Positions 8,539 to 16,914 of a stretch of 64,000 nt of DNA are shown here, piece after piece. Both the position numbers and the translations under genes were made by a program. How positions within the stretch are numbered: the stretch's first letter is position 1; every line of letters starts with the position of its first letter. The stretch lies in the NCBI RefSeq assembly GCF_014205055.1, contig NZ_JACHMS010000001.1, positions 6,076,001-6,140,000 on the forward strand. Direction: 5' to 3'. Source of the stretch: Streptomyces luteogriseus. Lineage in GTDB: Bacteria; Actinomycetota; Actinomycetes; Streptomycetales; Streptomycetaceae. The notes under the pieces are model-generated. The model was not told the origin of the DNA, ran no database searches, and saw nothing but the letters and a program-made list of their open reading frames with translations.

Positions 8539-9114
8539 GTGGGAGTCAGCCTCAGCAAGGGCGGCAACGTATCGCTGAGCAAGGAGGCGCCGGGCCTGAC
8601 CGCGGTCATCATCGGTCTGGGGTGGGACGTCCGCACCACGACCGGCACGGACTTCGACCTGGACGCCAGCGCGCTGCTGCTGAACAACTCCGGCAAGGTC
8701 GGCAACGACCAGCACTTCATCTTCTTCAACAACCTCAAGAGCCCGGACGGCTCCGTCGAGCACACCGGTGACAACATCACCGGTGAGGGCGAGGGCGACG
8801 ACGAGCAGATCAAGGTCAACCTCGCGACCGTCCCGCCGGAGGTCGAGAAGATCGTCTTCCCGGTCTCCATCTACGACGCCGAGACCCGCCAGCAGTCCTT
8901 CGGCCAGGTCCGCAACGCGTTCATCCGCGTGGTGAACCAGGCCGGCGAGGCGGAGATCGCCCGCTACGACCTGAGCGAGGACGCCTCCACCGAGACCGCC
9001 ATGGTCTTCGGTGAGCTCTACCGGCACGGCGCGGAGTGGAAGTTCCGCGCCATCGGCCAGGGCTACGCCTCGGGCCTGCGCGGCATCGCGCAGGACTTCG
9101 GCGTGAACGTCTGA
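8539..9114 (+). CDS. terD: TerD family tellurium-resistance/stress protein (copy 1)
   Basis: 191 residues, standard TerD length. It begins MGVSLSKGGNVSLSKEAPGL and contains TGTDFDLDASALLLN, KSPDGSVEHTGDN and RYDLSEDASTETAMVFGELY, the conserved acidic loops that bind calcium in characterised TerD proteins. It is cytosolic or membrane-associated, with a proposed role in sensing metal or envelope stress rather than chemically detoxifying tellurite. The GTG start is fixed by this N-terminus and a close GGAGGA (8530-8535). Copy 2 lies 137 bp downstream on the same strand and is very similar, indicating tandem duplication. The TerC-like and TerA-like genes follow. Confidence 0.96.
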   Translation: MGVSLSKGGNVSLSKEAPGLTAVIIGLGWDVRTTTGTDFDLDASALLLNNSGKVGNDQHFIFFNNLKSPDGSVEHTGDNITGEGEGDDEQIKVNLATVPPEVEKIVFPVSIYDAETRQQSFGQVRNAFIRVVNQAGEAEIARYDLSEDASTETAMVFGELYRHGAEWKFRAIGQGYASGLRGIAQDFGVNV

Positions 9115-9251
9115 ACCACCTGAAGGGTCCTGGCGACAGGGCCCGAAAGGTCTTCTTGTCCGGCGCCGCACGGTTTACGTGCGGCGCCGGACGTGCAGGA
9201 CCACCTCAGTGACACCACCGGGCCTGTGGCCCCAAGGGGAGGGACAGCATC

Positions 9252-9827
9252 ATGGGCGTCACGCTCGCCAAAGGGGGCAATGTCTCCCTGTCCAAGGCCG
9301 CGCCGAACCTCACTCAGGTGATGGTCGGGCTCGGCTGGGACGCGCGCTCCACCACCGGAGCACCCTTCGACCTCGACGCCAGCGCCCTGATGTGCAGCAG
9401 CGGGCGCGTGCTCGGGGACGAGTGGTTCGTCTTCTACAACCAGCTCAAGAGCCCGGACGGCTCGGTCGAGCACACCGGTGACAACCTCACCGGCGAGGGC
9501 GACGGCGACGACGAGTCGCTCCTGATCGACCTCCCCAAGGTGCCGCCGCACTGCGACAAGATCGTCTTCCCCGTCTCGATCCACATGGCCGACGAGCGCG
9601 GCCAGACCTTCGGCCAGGTCAGCAACGCCTTCATCCGCGTGGTCAACCAGGCCGACGGCCAGGAGCTCGCCCGCTACGACCTCAGCGAGGACGCCTCCAC
9701 GGAGACCGCGATGATCTTCGGCGAGCTCTATCGCTACCAGGGCGAATGGAAGTTCAGGGCCGTGGGACAGGGGTACGCGTCTGGGCTGCGGGGCATCGCG
9801 CTGGACTTCGGGGTCAACGTCTCATAA
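9252..9827 (+). CDS. terD: TerD family tellurium-resistance/stress protein (copy 2)
   Basis: 191 residues, collinear with copy 1 over its whole length (MGVTLAKGGNVSLSKAAPNL, then GAPFDLDASALM, KSPDGSVEHTGDN, RYDLSEDASTETAMIFGELY). The calcium-loop acidic residues are all retained, so it should be functional. Start ATG 9252 has GGGAGGGA 8-9 nt upstream. The 137-bp gap from copy 1 is large enough for its own promoter. Position between TerD copy 1 and the TerC-like membrane protein fits the known TerC-TerD physical association. Divergence between copies is spread evenly, which argues against a very recent duplication. Confidence 0.96.
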   Translation: MGVTLAKGGNVSLSKAAPNLTQVMVGLGWDARSTTGAPFDLDASALMCSSGRVLGDEWFVFYNQLKSPDGSVEHTGDNLTGEGDGDDESLLIDLPKVPPHCDKIVFPVSIHMADERGQTFGQVSNAFIRVVNQADGQELARYDLSEDASTETAMIFGELYRYQGEWKFRAVGQGYASGLRGIALDFGVNVS

Positions 9828-9952
9828 CGCGTTATGAGCAAAATCCGGGGCCAGGTGGGGTGCCGAGGGGGGACGACTAGACTTCGGCTTCAAAAGTTCG
9901 TAAAGCCGGGTACGGCGCGGGGGAGCCCCGTACACACACGATTGGGTAGCCA

Positions 9953-11098
9953 GTGGTTCTGAAAACCTTCGGGTGGTCGTTCGCGGTCACCGCGCTCGGC
10001 CTGGTCGCGGCGGTCCTGTTCGGCGGGTGGAGCGCGCTCGGCATCGTCGCGATCCTGTCCGTCCTCGAGATCTCGCTGTCCTTCGACAACGCGGTGGTCA
10101 ACGCCGGGATCCTGAAGAAGATGAATGCCTTCTGGCAGAAGATCTTCCTCACGGTCGGCATTCTGATCGCCGTCTTCGGCATGCGGCTGGTCTTCCCCGT
10201 CGTGATCGTCGCGATCAGCGCCCAGATGGGCCCGATCGAGGCCGTCAACCTCGCCCTGAACGACAAGGACCAGTACCAGCAGCTGGTGACGGACGCCCAC
10301 CCGGCGATCGCCGCCTTCGGTGGCATGTTCCTGCTGATGATCTTCCTGGACTACATCTTCGAGGACCGGGACATCAAGTGGCTCGCCTGGCTGGAGCGCC
10401 CGCTGGCCAAGCTCGGCAAGGTCGACATGCTGTCGGTCTGCATCGCCCTGATCGTCCTGCTGATCTCGGCGCTGACCTTCGCGGCCAATGCCCACCAGCA
10501 CGGCGGTGCCCACGTCGACAAGGCGGAGACGGTCCTTCTCTCCGGTATCGGCGGTCTGATCACGTACATGATCGTCGGTGGTCTCTCCGGCTACTTCGAG
10601 GACAAGCTCGAAGAGGAGGAGGAGCGTGAGCACGAGGCGGAGGAAGAGGCCGCGCGCAGCGGCAAGCCCCGCTCGGCGGTCCAGCTGGCCGGCAAGGCCG
10701 CGTTCTTCATGTTCCTCTACCTCGAGGTCCTGGACGCGTCCTTCTCCTTCGACGGCGTGATCGGCGCCTTCGCCATCACCAACGACATCGTCCTCATGGC
10801 CCTCGGCCTCGGCATCGGCGCCATGTACGTCCGGTCGCTGACGGTCTACCTGGTCCGCGAGGGCACCCTCGACGACTACGTCTACCTGGAGCACGGCGCG
10901 CACTACGCCATCGGCGCGCTCGCCATGGTCCTCCTCGTCACCATCCAGTACGAGATCAACGAGTTCATCACCGGCTCCATCGGCGTCATTCTGATCGCCG
11001 CCTCCTTCTGGTCCTCCGTGCGCCGCAACAAGGCGCTGGCAGCGGCCGAGGGAAAAGCCGGCTCGGACGAGAAGACTGAGGTCTCGTCCGGGGTGTGA
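9953..11098 (+). CDS. TerC-like integral membrane protein, DUF475 family
   Basis: 381 residues with about nine hydrophobic segments. The family signature is seen twice: SVLEISLSFDNAVVNAGIL near residues 37-55 and LEVLDASFSFDGVIGAFAITNDI near 257-280, each carrying the membrane Asp-Asn or Asp-Gly pair of the TerC/Alx superfamily implicated in Mn2+ or Ca2+ movement. A charged cytosolic loop (EDKLEEEEEREHEAEEEAARSG) separates the halves. The GTG start at 9953 has only a poor ribosome site. It lies between TerD and TerA-like genes, so it likely anchors the Ter complex at the membrane. Manganese efflux is an alternative role known for relatives. Confidence 0.93.
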   Translation: MVLKTFGWSFAVTALGLVAAVLFGGWSALGIVAILSVLEISLSFDNAVVNAGILKKMNAFWQKIFLTVGILIAVFGMRLVFPVVIVAISAQMGPIEAVNLALNDKDQYQQLVTDAHPAIAAFGGMFLLMIFLDYIFEDRDIKWLAWLERPLAKLGKVDMLSVCIALIVLLISALTFAANAHQHGGAHVDKAETVLLSGIGGLITYMIVGGLSGYFEDKLEEEEEREHEAEEEAARSGKPRSAVQLAGKAAFFMFLYLEVLDASFSFDGVIGAFAITNDIVLMALGLGIGAMYVRSLTVYLVREGTLDDYVYLEHGAHYAIGALAMVLLVTIQYEINEFITGSIGVILIAASFWSSVRRNKALAAAEGKAGSDEKTEVSSGV

Positions 11099-11229
11099 CA
11101 GCCCTTTCTGTGAGGAACGCTCTGTGCGGGGCGGTTACCGAGGACTCCTCGGCGGCCGCCCCGTCCGGTCGTCATGGGCCGTGGGTACGGGCGATGACCT
11201 GCGGTCTCCAAGTGAACGTGGGGGGCTGA

Positions 11230-11964
11230 ATGGGACTGTTCGACGGACTCCGGCGCGGCGATGTGCAGTTCGACTCGGGCGACGCGTCGACCAACGCGAT
11301 CGAGCTGACCAAGCGGCGGGCGCAGATATCACTCACCAAGCAAGGCGCGGCCACCGGCCACCTGCGCGTCAACCTCAGCTGGCGGATGCGCACGTCCGAC
11401 ATCGGCGGCTCCCAGCGCGAGAGCCTGCTCCGGCATCCCCTCCGGGCGCTCAAGCCCCCCGAGGTCGTCGGCCACAGCCAGAGCATGGTCAACGTCGACC
11501 TCGACCTCGGCTGCCTCTACGAACTCCAGGACGGCAGCAAGGGCGTCGTCCAGCCCCTCGGCGGCTACTACGGCGACGTCAACGCCGCGCCGTACGTCAA
11601 GCTCAGCGGCGACGACCGGTTCGGCTCCGGGTCCGGCGAGACGATGTACATCAACCTCGACCACCGCGACAGCATCAAGCGGCTGCTGGTCTTCGTCTAC
11701 ATCTACGACCAGACGCCCGCCTTCGACCGCACGCACGCCAGCGTCACCCTCTACCCGAGCAGCGGCCCCCGCATCGAGGTCCACCTCGACGAACGCCAGC
11801 CGCAGGCCCGCTCCTGCGCCGTCGTCATGATCGAGAAGGTGAAGGACGAGATCGTCGTGCGCCGCGAGGCGAAGTTCGTCTACGGCTTCCAGGCCGAGCT
11901 CGACCGGTTGTACGGGTGGGGGTTGCAGTGGGGGCGCGGCTACAAGACCAAGATCGACCGCTGA
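11230..11964 (+). CDS. TerA/TerF-like tellurium-resistance family protein
   Basis: 244 residues. It starts MGLFDGLRRGDVQFDSGDAS after a G-rich ribosome site. It carries a TerD-like beta domain (MVNVDLDLGCLYELQDGSKGVV, GGYYGDVNAAPYVKLSGDDR, ETMYINLDHRDSIKRLLVFVYIYD) and a C-terminal ARSCAVVMIEKVKDEIVVRREAKF segment. This arrangement is typical of TerA/TerF-like TerD relatives rather than the 191-residue TerD. A basic region (ELTKRRAQISLTKQG) near the N-terminus replaces the usual TerD start. It is last in the plus-strand run of Ter genes, convergent with the proline-rich TerD paralogue at 12002. Confidence 0.88.
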   Translation: MGLFDGLRRGDVQFDSGDASTNAIELTKRRAQISLTKQGAATGHLRVNLSWRMRTSDIGGSQRESLLRHPLRALKPPEVVGHSQSMVNVDLDLGCLYELQDGSKGVVQPLGGYYGDVNAAPYVKLSGDDRFGSGSGETMYINLDHRDSIKRLLVFVYIYDQTPAFDRTHASVTLYPSSGPRIEVHLDERQPQARSCAVVMIEKVKDEIVVRREAKFVYGFQAELDRLYGWGLQWGRGYKTKIDR

Positions 11965-11966
11965 CC

Positions 11967-12001
11967 GCGCGGCCCTGCCGCCGCGCGCTCCGCGGCCGCG
12001 C
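11967..12001. terminator. Bidirectional hairpin terminator between convergent Ter genes
   Basis: GCGCGGCC (11967-11974) pairs with GGCCGCGC (11994-12001). The element fills the whole space between two convergent genes. Further GC-rich pairing is possible in the loop. Confidence 0.5.
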
Positions 12002-12910
12002 CTAGCGCCCGATGAACTGCGGGCCCTGCGGGGGCAGCCGGAAGTCCGGGTCGGGGACCGACGTGGCCGGCGGCGGGTAGCCGTAGCCGGCCTGCGCCCC
12101 CGGGGCGCCCGCCGCGGCCGGTGCCTGCGGGTAGCCGTACGCGGGCCGGCCGGCGGGCTGCGGGTAGCCGTAGGCCGGCTGCGTCGCCGGCGGCTGCTGC
12201 GGCGGGTACCCGTACCCGGACTGCGCGGGCACCGTGGTCGGCTGCTCCGGGGGGAGCGGCAGCGAGACCTCGGGGGACTGCTGGGCGGGGCCGGCGGTCG
12301 TCGGCGGGGCGGGCGTGTTCGTGGTGGGAGGCGCGGGGACCGTCGTGGTCGCCTCCTCCAGCACCTCCGACTCGTCCACCGAGATGCCGAAGTCGGTCGC
12401 GAGCCCCTTCAGCCCGTTCGAGTAGCCCTCGCCGAGTGCCCGGAACTTCCAGCCCTCCCCGCGCCGGTACAGCTCGCCGCAGATCAGTGCCGTCTCCTCG
12501 CCCGTCTCCGGCTTGACGTCGAAGTACGCCAGCGCCTCGGCTCCGGTGTCCGCGGCGTCGTACAGCAGAATGCGCAGGGCCTGGACGCGGTCGAACGTCA
12601 CGCCGTCCGCCGATGCGACCAGCAGAATCCGGCTGACTTCCTCCTCGACACCGGTGAGTTCTGTCTGGATCGTGTCGGTCAGGCCCTCGGCGTCCCGCTT
12701 CTTGCCGAGCCGCCACACCTTCCCGGCCGGGTGCCGGGGCTGGTTGTAGAAGACGAAGTCCTCGTCGGAGCGCACACGGCCGTCGGGACCGAGGAGCAGC
12801 GCGGAGGCGTCGACGTCCGGAACCCCCTGCCCGGGTGTCCAGCGCAGCACGGCGCGCACCGTGGTGGCTTCCAGCGGGACGTTCGACCCCTTCAGCATCG
12901 CGTGCGTCAT
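12002..12910 (-). CDS. TerD-domain protein with proline/tyrosine-rich C-terminal tail
   Basis: 302 residues in two parts. Residues 1-175 are a TerD-type domain (MLKGSNVPLEATTVRAVLRW, DVDASALLLGPDGRV, DEDFVFYNQPRHPAGKV, ETGEETALICGELYRRGEGWKFRA, then GLKGLATDFGISV). Residues about 176-302 are low complexity: a Pro-Thr stretch, then four GYGYP- or AYGYP-containing repeats ending DPDFRLPPQGPQFIGR. Such tails in other TerD relatives are thought to mediate protein-protein contacts or condensation; here that is inference. It is transcribed opposite to the rest of the Ter genes and divergent from the CitE-like gene at 13139, with 228 bp for shared regulation. Confidence 0.92.
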   Translation of the reverse strand: MTHAMLKGSNVPLEATTVRAVLRWTPGQGVPDVDASALLLGPDGRVRSDEDFVFYNQPRHPAGKVWRLGKKRDAEGLTDTIQTELTGVEEEVSRILLVASADGVTFDRVQALRILLYDAADTGAEALAYFDVKPETGEETALICGELYRRGEGWKFRALGEGYSNGLKGLATDFGISVDESEVLEEATTTVPAPPTTNTPAPPTTAGPAQQSPEVSLPLPPEQPTTVPAQSGYGYPPQQPPATQPAYGYPQPAGRPAYGYPQAPAAAGAPGAQAGYGYPPPATSVPDPDFRLPPQGPQFIGR

Positions 12911-13138
12911 GCGGTCATCCTGCCTTCTCGGTCCTGCTCACGACAACGCGGGGGCCGCGGTCACGAGCGGCGCCGACGGCCGTCGGGGACTACCGTCGTC
13001 ATTGGCCGGGCCTGGCTGTGCTTGCCCGCGTTACCTGAAATTCATGCCTCATGGGAACCTGTGACATGGACATCTACGTACTATTACCGGCCAGCTTTCG
13101 TCGATTCGCAGGTCGCACCACCATCACGGGGGAGTTTC

Positions 13139-14305
13139 ATGCGTCATTTCGGGCACGTCGCCCCTGAGGTGCGCAAGCGCCTCTTCCATCGCGAGCCGAG
13201 CGCGTTCACCCCGGACTCCCCGGCCCGGCTGCTCGCCGCCGCCCTCGGCGCCACGCTGTACAGCCCGGCCACGCGGCCGCGCCTCGCCGACGACGTCCTC
13301 AAGCAGGCCGGGCGCGGGGTGGTCTCGATGGTGCTGTGCCTGGAGGACTCGATCGACGACGCGGACGTCGGCCCCGGCGAGGAGAACCTCGTCCGCCAGC
13401 TCACGACCCTGGACGAGCTCCCGGACGCCGATCTGCCCCTGCTGTTCATCCGGGTCCGCACCCCCGAGCAGATACCCGACCTGGTGCGCCGTCTCGGCCC
13501 CGCCGTCCGGCAGCTCTCCGGATTCGTCCTGCCCAAGTTCACCGAGGAACGCGGCATCCCCTTCCTCGAGGCCCTGGCCACCGCCGAGGCCGATAGCGGC
13601 CGGCGCCTTTTCGCCATGCCGGTGCTGGAGTCCCCGGAGCTGCTCTACCGGGAGTCACGCGTGGAGACCCTGGAGGGCATCTCCCGCGCGATCGACAAGT
13701 ACCGCGACCGCGTGCTCGCCCTGCGCCTCGGCGTGACGGACTTCTGCTCCTCCTACGGGCTGCGCAGGGGCCCCGACATGACGGCCTACGACGTGCAGAT
13801 CGTCGCCTCCGTGATCGCCGACGTGGTGAACATGCTGGGCCGCGCCGACGGGACCGGCTTCACCGTGACCGGGCCGGTGTGGGAGTACTTCCGGGTCCAG
13901 GAGCGCATGTTCAAGCCGCAGCTGCGGCAGAGCCCCTTCCTTGAGGTGCAGGCCGCGGAACTGCGCGAGAAGCTGATTGAGCACGCCATGGACGGCCTGC
14001 TGAGGGAGATCTCCCTGGACCATGCCAACGGCCTGCTGGGCAAGACCTGCATCCACCCCTCGCACGTGCTGCCGGTGCACGCCCTGTCCGTCGTCAGCCA
14101 CGAGGAGTTCTCGGACGCCCAGGACATCCTGCGGCCCGAGCGCGGGGGCGGGGGTGTGCTGAGATCGGCGTACACGAACAAGATGAACGAGGTGAAGCCG
14201 CACCGGGCCTGGGCCGAGCGGACCCTGCTGCGGGCCGAGGTTTTCGGCGTGGCGAACCAGGACATCGGCTTCGTGGAACTGCTGGCGGCGGGTCTGCCGG
14301 GCTGA
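13139..14305 (+). CDS. HpcH/HpaI aldolase / CitE-like lyase of the Ter biosynthetic module
   Basis: 388 residues, larger than free-standing CitE (about 300). It shows the TIM-barrel CitE features: GVVSMVLCLEDSIDDADVGPGEENL near residues 59-83 (acidic metal ligands), FIRVRTPEQIP, GFVLPKFTEERG, MPVLESPELLYRE and GKTCIHPSHV. These enzymes cleave or form C-C bonds on acyl-CoA or keto-acid substrates. Iyer and Aravind's analysis of Ter systems names a CitE-like enzyme as part of an operon predicted to make a nucleoside-like metabolite. Its operon here continues, after 20 bp, with the PRTase fusion and then the HAD phosphatase. ATG 13139 has GGGGGAG 5-6 nt upstream. Confidence 0.92.
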   Translation: MRHFGHVAPEVRKRLFHREPSAFTPDSPARLLAAALGATLYSPATRPRLADDVLKQAGRGVVSMVLCLEDSIDDADVGPGEENLVRQLTTLDELPDADLPLLFIRVRTPEQIPDLVRRLGPAVRQLSGFVLPKFTEERGIPFLEALATAEADSGRRLFAMPVLESPELLYRESRVETLEGISRAIDKYRDRVLALRLGVTDFCSSYGLRRGPDMTAYDVQIVASVIADVVNMLGRADGTGFTVTGPVWEYFRVQERMFKPQLRQSPFLEVQAAELREKLIEHAMDGLLREISLDHANGLLGKTCIHPSHVLPVHALSVVSHEEFSDAQDILRPERGGGGVLRSAYTNKMNEVKPHRAWAERTLLRAEVFGVANQDIGFVELLAAGLPG

Positions 14306-14325
14306 CGGCACGACGCAAGGGATCC

Positions 14326-16914
14326 ATGGAGAAGGCTGAGCAGGCAGTGAACGAGGGGGAACATCAGGTGAGCGACGAGGCCGACCGCGTCTGGTCCGGC
14401 AGCTGGGTCGCCGAGCGGCTCGGCGTCGAGCTCGTCGGCGACGACCGGCTGACCGGCCTGCTGGGGCTGGCGCTGCGCCGCAACCCCAAGCGGGCCCATC
14501 TGCTGGTGTCGAACGTGCTGGGCAAGCACGTGCCCCAGTCGCCGTCCGTCGTCTACGGCTACGGCGTCGAGCTCGGCCGCCGCGTGCGGGAGCTGCTGGG
14601 CGCCGAGGAGGCGGGCAGGGCCGTCGTCCTCGGCTACGCGGAGACCGCGACGGGCCTCGGCCACTCCGTCGCCGACGGGCTCGGCCTCGCCCCCTACCTG
14701 CACTCCACCCGCCGCCCGGTCGCCGGTGTCGCGGCGGCCGGGGGCTTCGAGGAGGCCCACTCCCACGCGACCTCGCACCTGCTGCTCCCGGAGGATCCCG
14801 CGCTGCTCGGGGGTGACGGACCGCTGGTCCTGGTCGACGACGAGTTCTCCACGGGGAACACGGTGCTGAACACCGTGCGCGATCTTCATGCGCGCTATCC
14901 GCGGCGGAGGTATGTCGTGGTGGCGCTGGTGGACATGCGGTCCGCCGCCGATACGGGGCGGCTGGAGGAGTTCGCGCGGGAGATCGGTGCGCGGGTCGAT
15001 CTCGTGGCTGCGGCTTCGGGGACTGTGCGGCTGCCCGAGGGGGTGCTGGAGAAGGGGCAGGAGCTGGTGGCGCGGTTCGAGTCGAAGAGCGCGTCCGAGA
15101 GTGTGGCGGAGGGTTCGCCGGCGGGTGCGGGGCCGTCGTGGCCGGTCGCGCAGTTCCCCGCGCCCCCGAACGGCCGCGTTGCCCCCCTGGGGGCGCGGGG
15201 AACTGCGCGGACAGCCCCCACCGGCCCGCACCCGGACGAGGGCCGGATAGACCTGCACTGGCCCGCCGGCCTCCCCGACGGCGGGCGACACGGGTTCACC
15301 CCCGCACATCGGGAGCTCCTGGAGAACGCCCTCCCCGCGATGGCCCGCCGCCTGGCGGACGCGCTGCCTCACAACGCCCGCCGCGTGCACATCCTCGGCT
15401 TCGAGGAGCTGATGTACGCCCCGCTCAGGCTCGCCCATGAGCTGGAGCGGAGCGCCGACGTCGAGGTCCGCTACTCCACCACCACCCGCTCACCCGTCCT
15501 GGCCGTCGACGACCCCGGCTACGCGATACGCACCCGTCTCGCCTTCCCCGCCCACGACGACCCCGCCGACGGCCCCGGCGAGCGGTACGCCTACAACGTC
15601 GCCGGCGCCGGATTCGACGCCGTCGTCGTGGTGGTCGACTCGGCCGGGGACACCCCCGCGCTGCACGCGCCCGACGGTCTGCTGGCCCGCCTCGCCGCGC
15701 ACACGCCGCGGGTCCTGCTCGCCGTCATACCGTCGTACGCCCCCGAAAGGCCCTCCATGCTGCCCGAGCCCCTCCGCGGCCCCGCTTTCTCCTCGTACGC
15801 GCCCGAGGAGGTCGGCTGGCTGCTCCAGGACCTCTCGGACGTGACGCTGGAGGCGCCGACCGAGGAGCGCGAGGAGGCGATCCAGAGCGGCGGCGCGCAC
15901 TACGCGGAGTCGCTGCCCGTGGAGTACCAGCCGAGCGAGCAGTACCAGGAGCTGTTCCACGCCGCGCTGGAGGACTCGGCGGCCCGTATCGCCCAGGCGG
16001 TCGGCGTCGTCACCGAGATGGTCCTCGCCGAGCGGTCCCCGCGCCCCGTGCTGGTCTCCCTGGCACGTGCCGGCACCCCCGTCGGCATCCTGATGCGGCG
16101 CTGGGCCCAGCACCGGCACGGCCTGGACCTGCCGCACTACGCGGTGTCGATCGTCCGCGGCCGGGGGATCGACGCCAACGCGCTGCGCTGGCTCGCCCTG
16201 CACCACGACCCCCGGGACGTCGTCTTCGTCGACGGCTGGACCGGCAAGGGCGCCATCACCCGCGAACTCGCCCAGGCCCTGGAGGAGTTCGGGAAGTCCG
16301 ACGGCATCACCGGCTTCGACCCCGAGATCGCCGTCCTGGCCGACCCGGGCTCCTGCGTCCGGACCTACGGCACCCGCGAGGACTTCCTCATCCCCTCCGC
16401 CTGCCTCAACTCCACCGTCTCCGGCCTGATCTCGCGGACCGTGCTGCGCGCCGACCTGGTCGGCCCGGACGACTTCCACGGCGCGAAGTTCTACCGCGAA
16501 CTCGCCGGCACCGACGTCTCGGTGGCCTTCCTGGACGCCGTCTCCGCCCGCTTCCCCGAGGTCGCCGACGCCGCCTGCGCCCAGGCCAAGGAACTGCTCG
16601 CGGCCGACCGCTCACCCACCTGGGAGGGCTGGGCCGCCGTCGAGCGCATCAGCGAGGAGTACGCCATCCACGACGTGAACCTCGTCAAGCCCGGCGTCGG
16701 CGAGACCACCCGGGTCATGCTGCGCCGCGTGCCCTGGAAGGTCCTGGCACGCGCCGGGGCGGGCAGCGACCTCGACCATGTGCGCCTGCTGGCCGAGCAG
16801 CGCGGGGTGCCCGTGGAGGAGGTCGACGGACTGCCCTACACCTGCGTCGGCCTGATCCACCCGAAGTACACCCGGGGCGCGACCGGCGCCGACGGCAAGG
16901 CGGTGTCGGTCTGA
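14326..16914 (+). CDS. PRTase-TRSP / StiP-PELOTA fusion protein of the Ter module
   Basis: 862 residues that look like two usual proteins fused. The N-half has a phosphoribosyltransferase domain with the PRPP loop LVLVDDEFSTGNT (residues 167-179) and a downstream TRSP-type domain (HILGFEELMYAPLRLAHELE, DVEVRYSTTTRSPVLAVDDPGYAIR). The C-half, from about residue 519, carries the StiP-like region (HYAESLPVEYQPSEQYQELF, VLVSLARAGTPVGILMRRW, DVVFVDGWTGKGAIT at about 631-645, a second PRPP-loop-like motif) and a C-terminal PELOTA-like RNA-binding segment. Predicted role: making and handling a ribosylated base-like metabolite. Residues about 266-295 are encoded by a palindromic repeat and form a nonconserved linker. 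The gene overlaps the HAD gene by ATGA. A GTG at 14368 is an alternative start. Confidence 0.88.
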   Translation: MEKAEQAVNEGEHQVSDEADRVWSGSWVAERLGVELVGDDRLTGLLGLALRRNPKRAHLLVSNVLGKHVPQSPSVVYGYGVELGRRVRELLGAEEAGRAVVLGYAETATGLGHSVADGLGLAPYLHSTRRPVAGVAAAGGFEEAHSHATSHLLLPEDPALLGGDGPLVLVDDEFSTGNTVLNTVRDLHARYPRRRYVVVALVDMRSAADTGRLEEFAREIGARVDLVAAASGTVRLPEGVLEKGQELVARFESKSASESVAEGSPAGAGPSWPVAQFPAPPNGRVAPLGARGTARTAPTGPHPDEGRIDLHWPAGLPDGGRHGFTPAHRELLENALPAMARRLADALPHNARRVHILGFEELMYAPLRLAHELERSADVEVRYSTTTRSPVLAVDDPGYAIRTRLAFPAHDDPADGPGERYAYNVAGAGFDAVVVVVDSAGDTPALHAPDGLLARLAAHTPRVLLAVIPSYAPERPSMLPEPLRGPAFSSYAPEEVGWLLQDLSDVTLEAPTEEREEAIQSGGAHYAESLPVEYQPSEQYQELFHAALEDSAARIAQAVGVVTEMVLAERSPRPVLVSLARAGTPVGILMRRWAQHRHGLDLPHYAVSIVRGRGIDANALRWLALHHDPRDVVFVDGWTGKGAITRELAQALEEFGKSDGITGFDPEIAVLADPGSCVRTYGTREDFLIPSACLNSTVSGLISRTVLRADLVGPDDFHGAKFYRELAGTDVSVAFLDAVSARFPEVADAACAQAKELLAADRSPTWEGWAAVERISEEYAIHDVNLVKPGVGETTRVMLRRVPWKVLARAGAGSDLDHVRLLAEQRGVPVEEVDGLPYTCVGLIHPKYTRGATGADGKAVSV
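15121..15209 (+). repeat. Dispersed palindromic repeat, copy 1, in frame inside the PRTase fusion gene
   Basis: A 46-bp unit (15121-15166) shared with 17748-17793 (45/46 identical by eye) and 63808-63853 (41/46). This copy also has the opposite arm: 21-bp arms at 15147-15167 and 15189-15209 are perfect reverse complements (core CGCGCAGTTCCCCGCGCCCC), with a 21-nt loop. It keeps the reading frame open and encodes the Pro/Ala-rich linker between two domains. The core is a sequence I know to be common in Streptomyces genomes. Confidence 0.85.
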
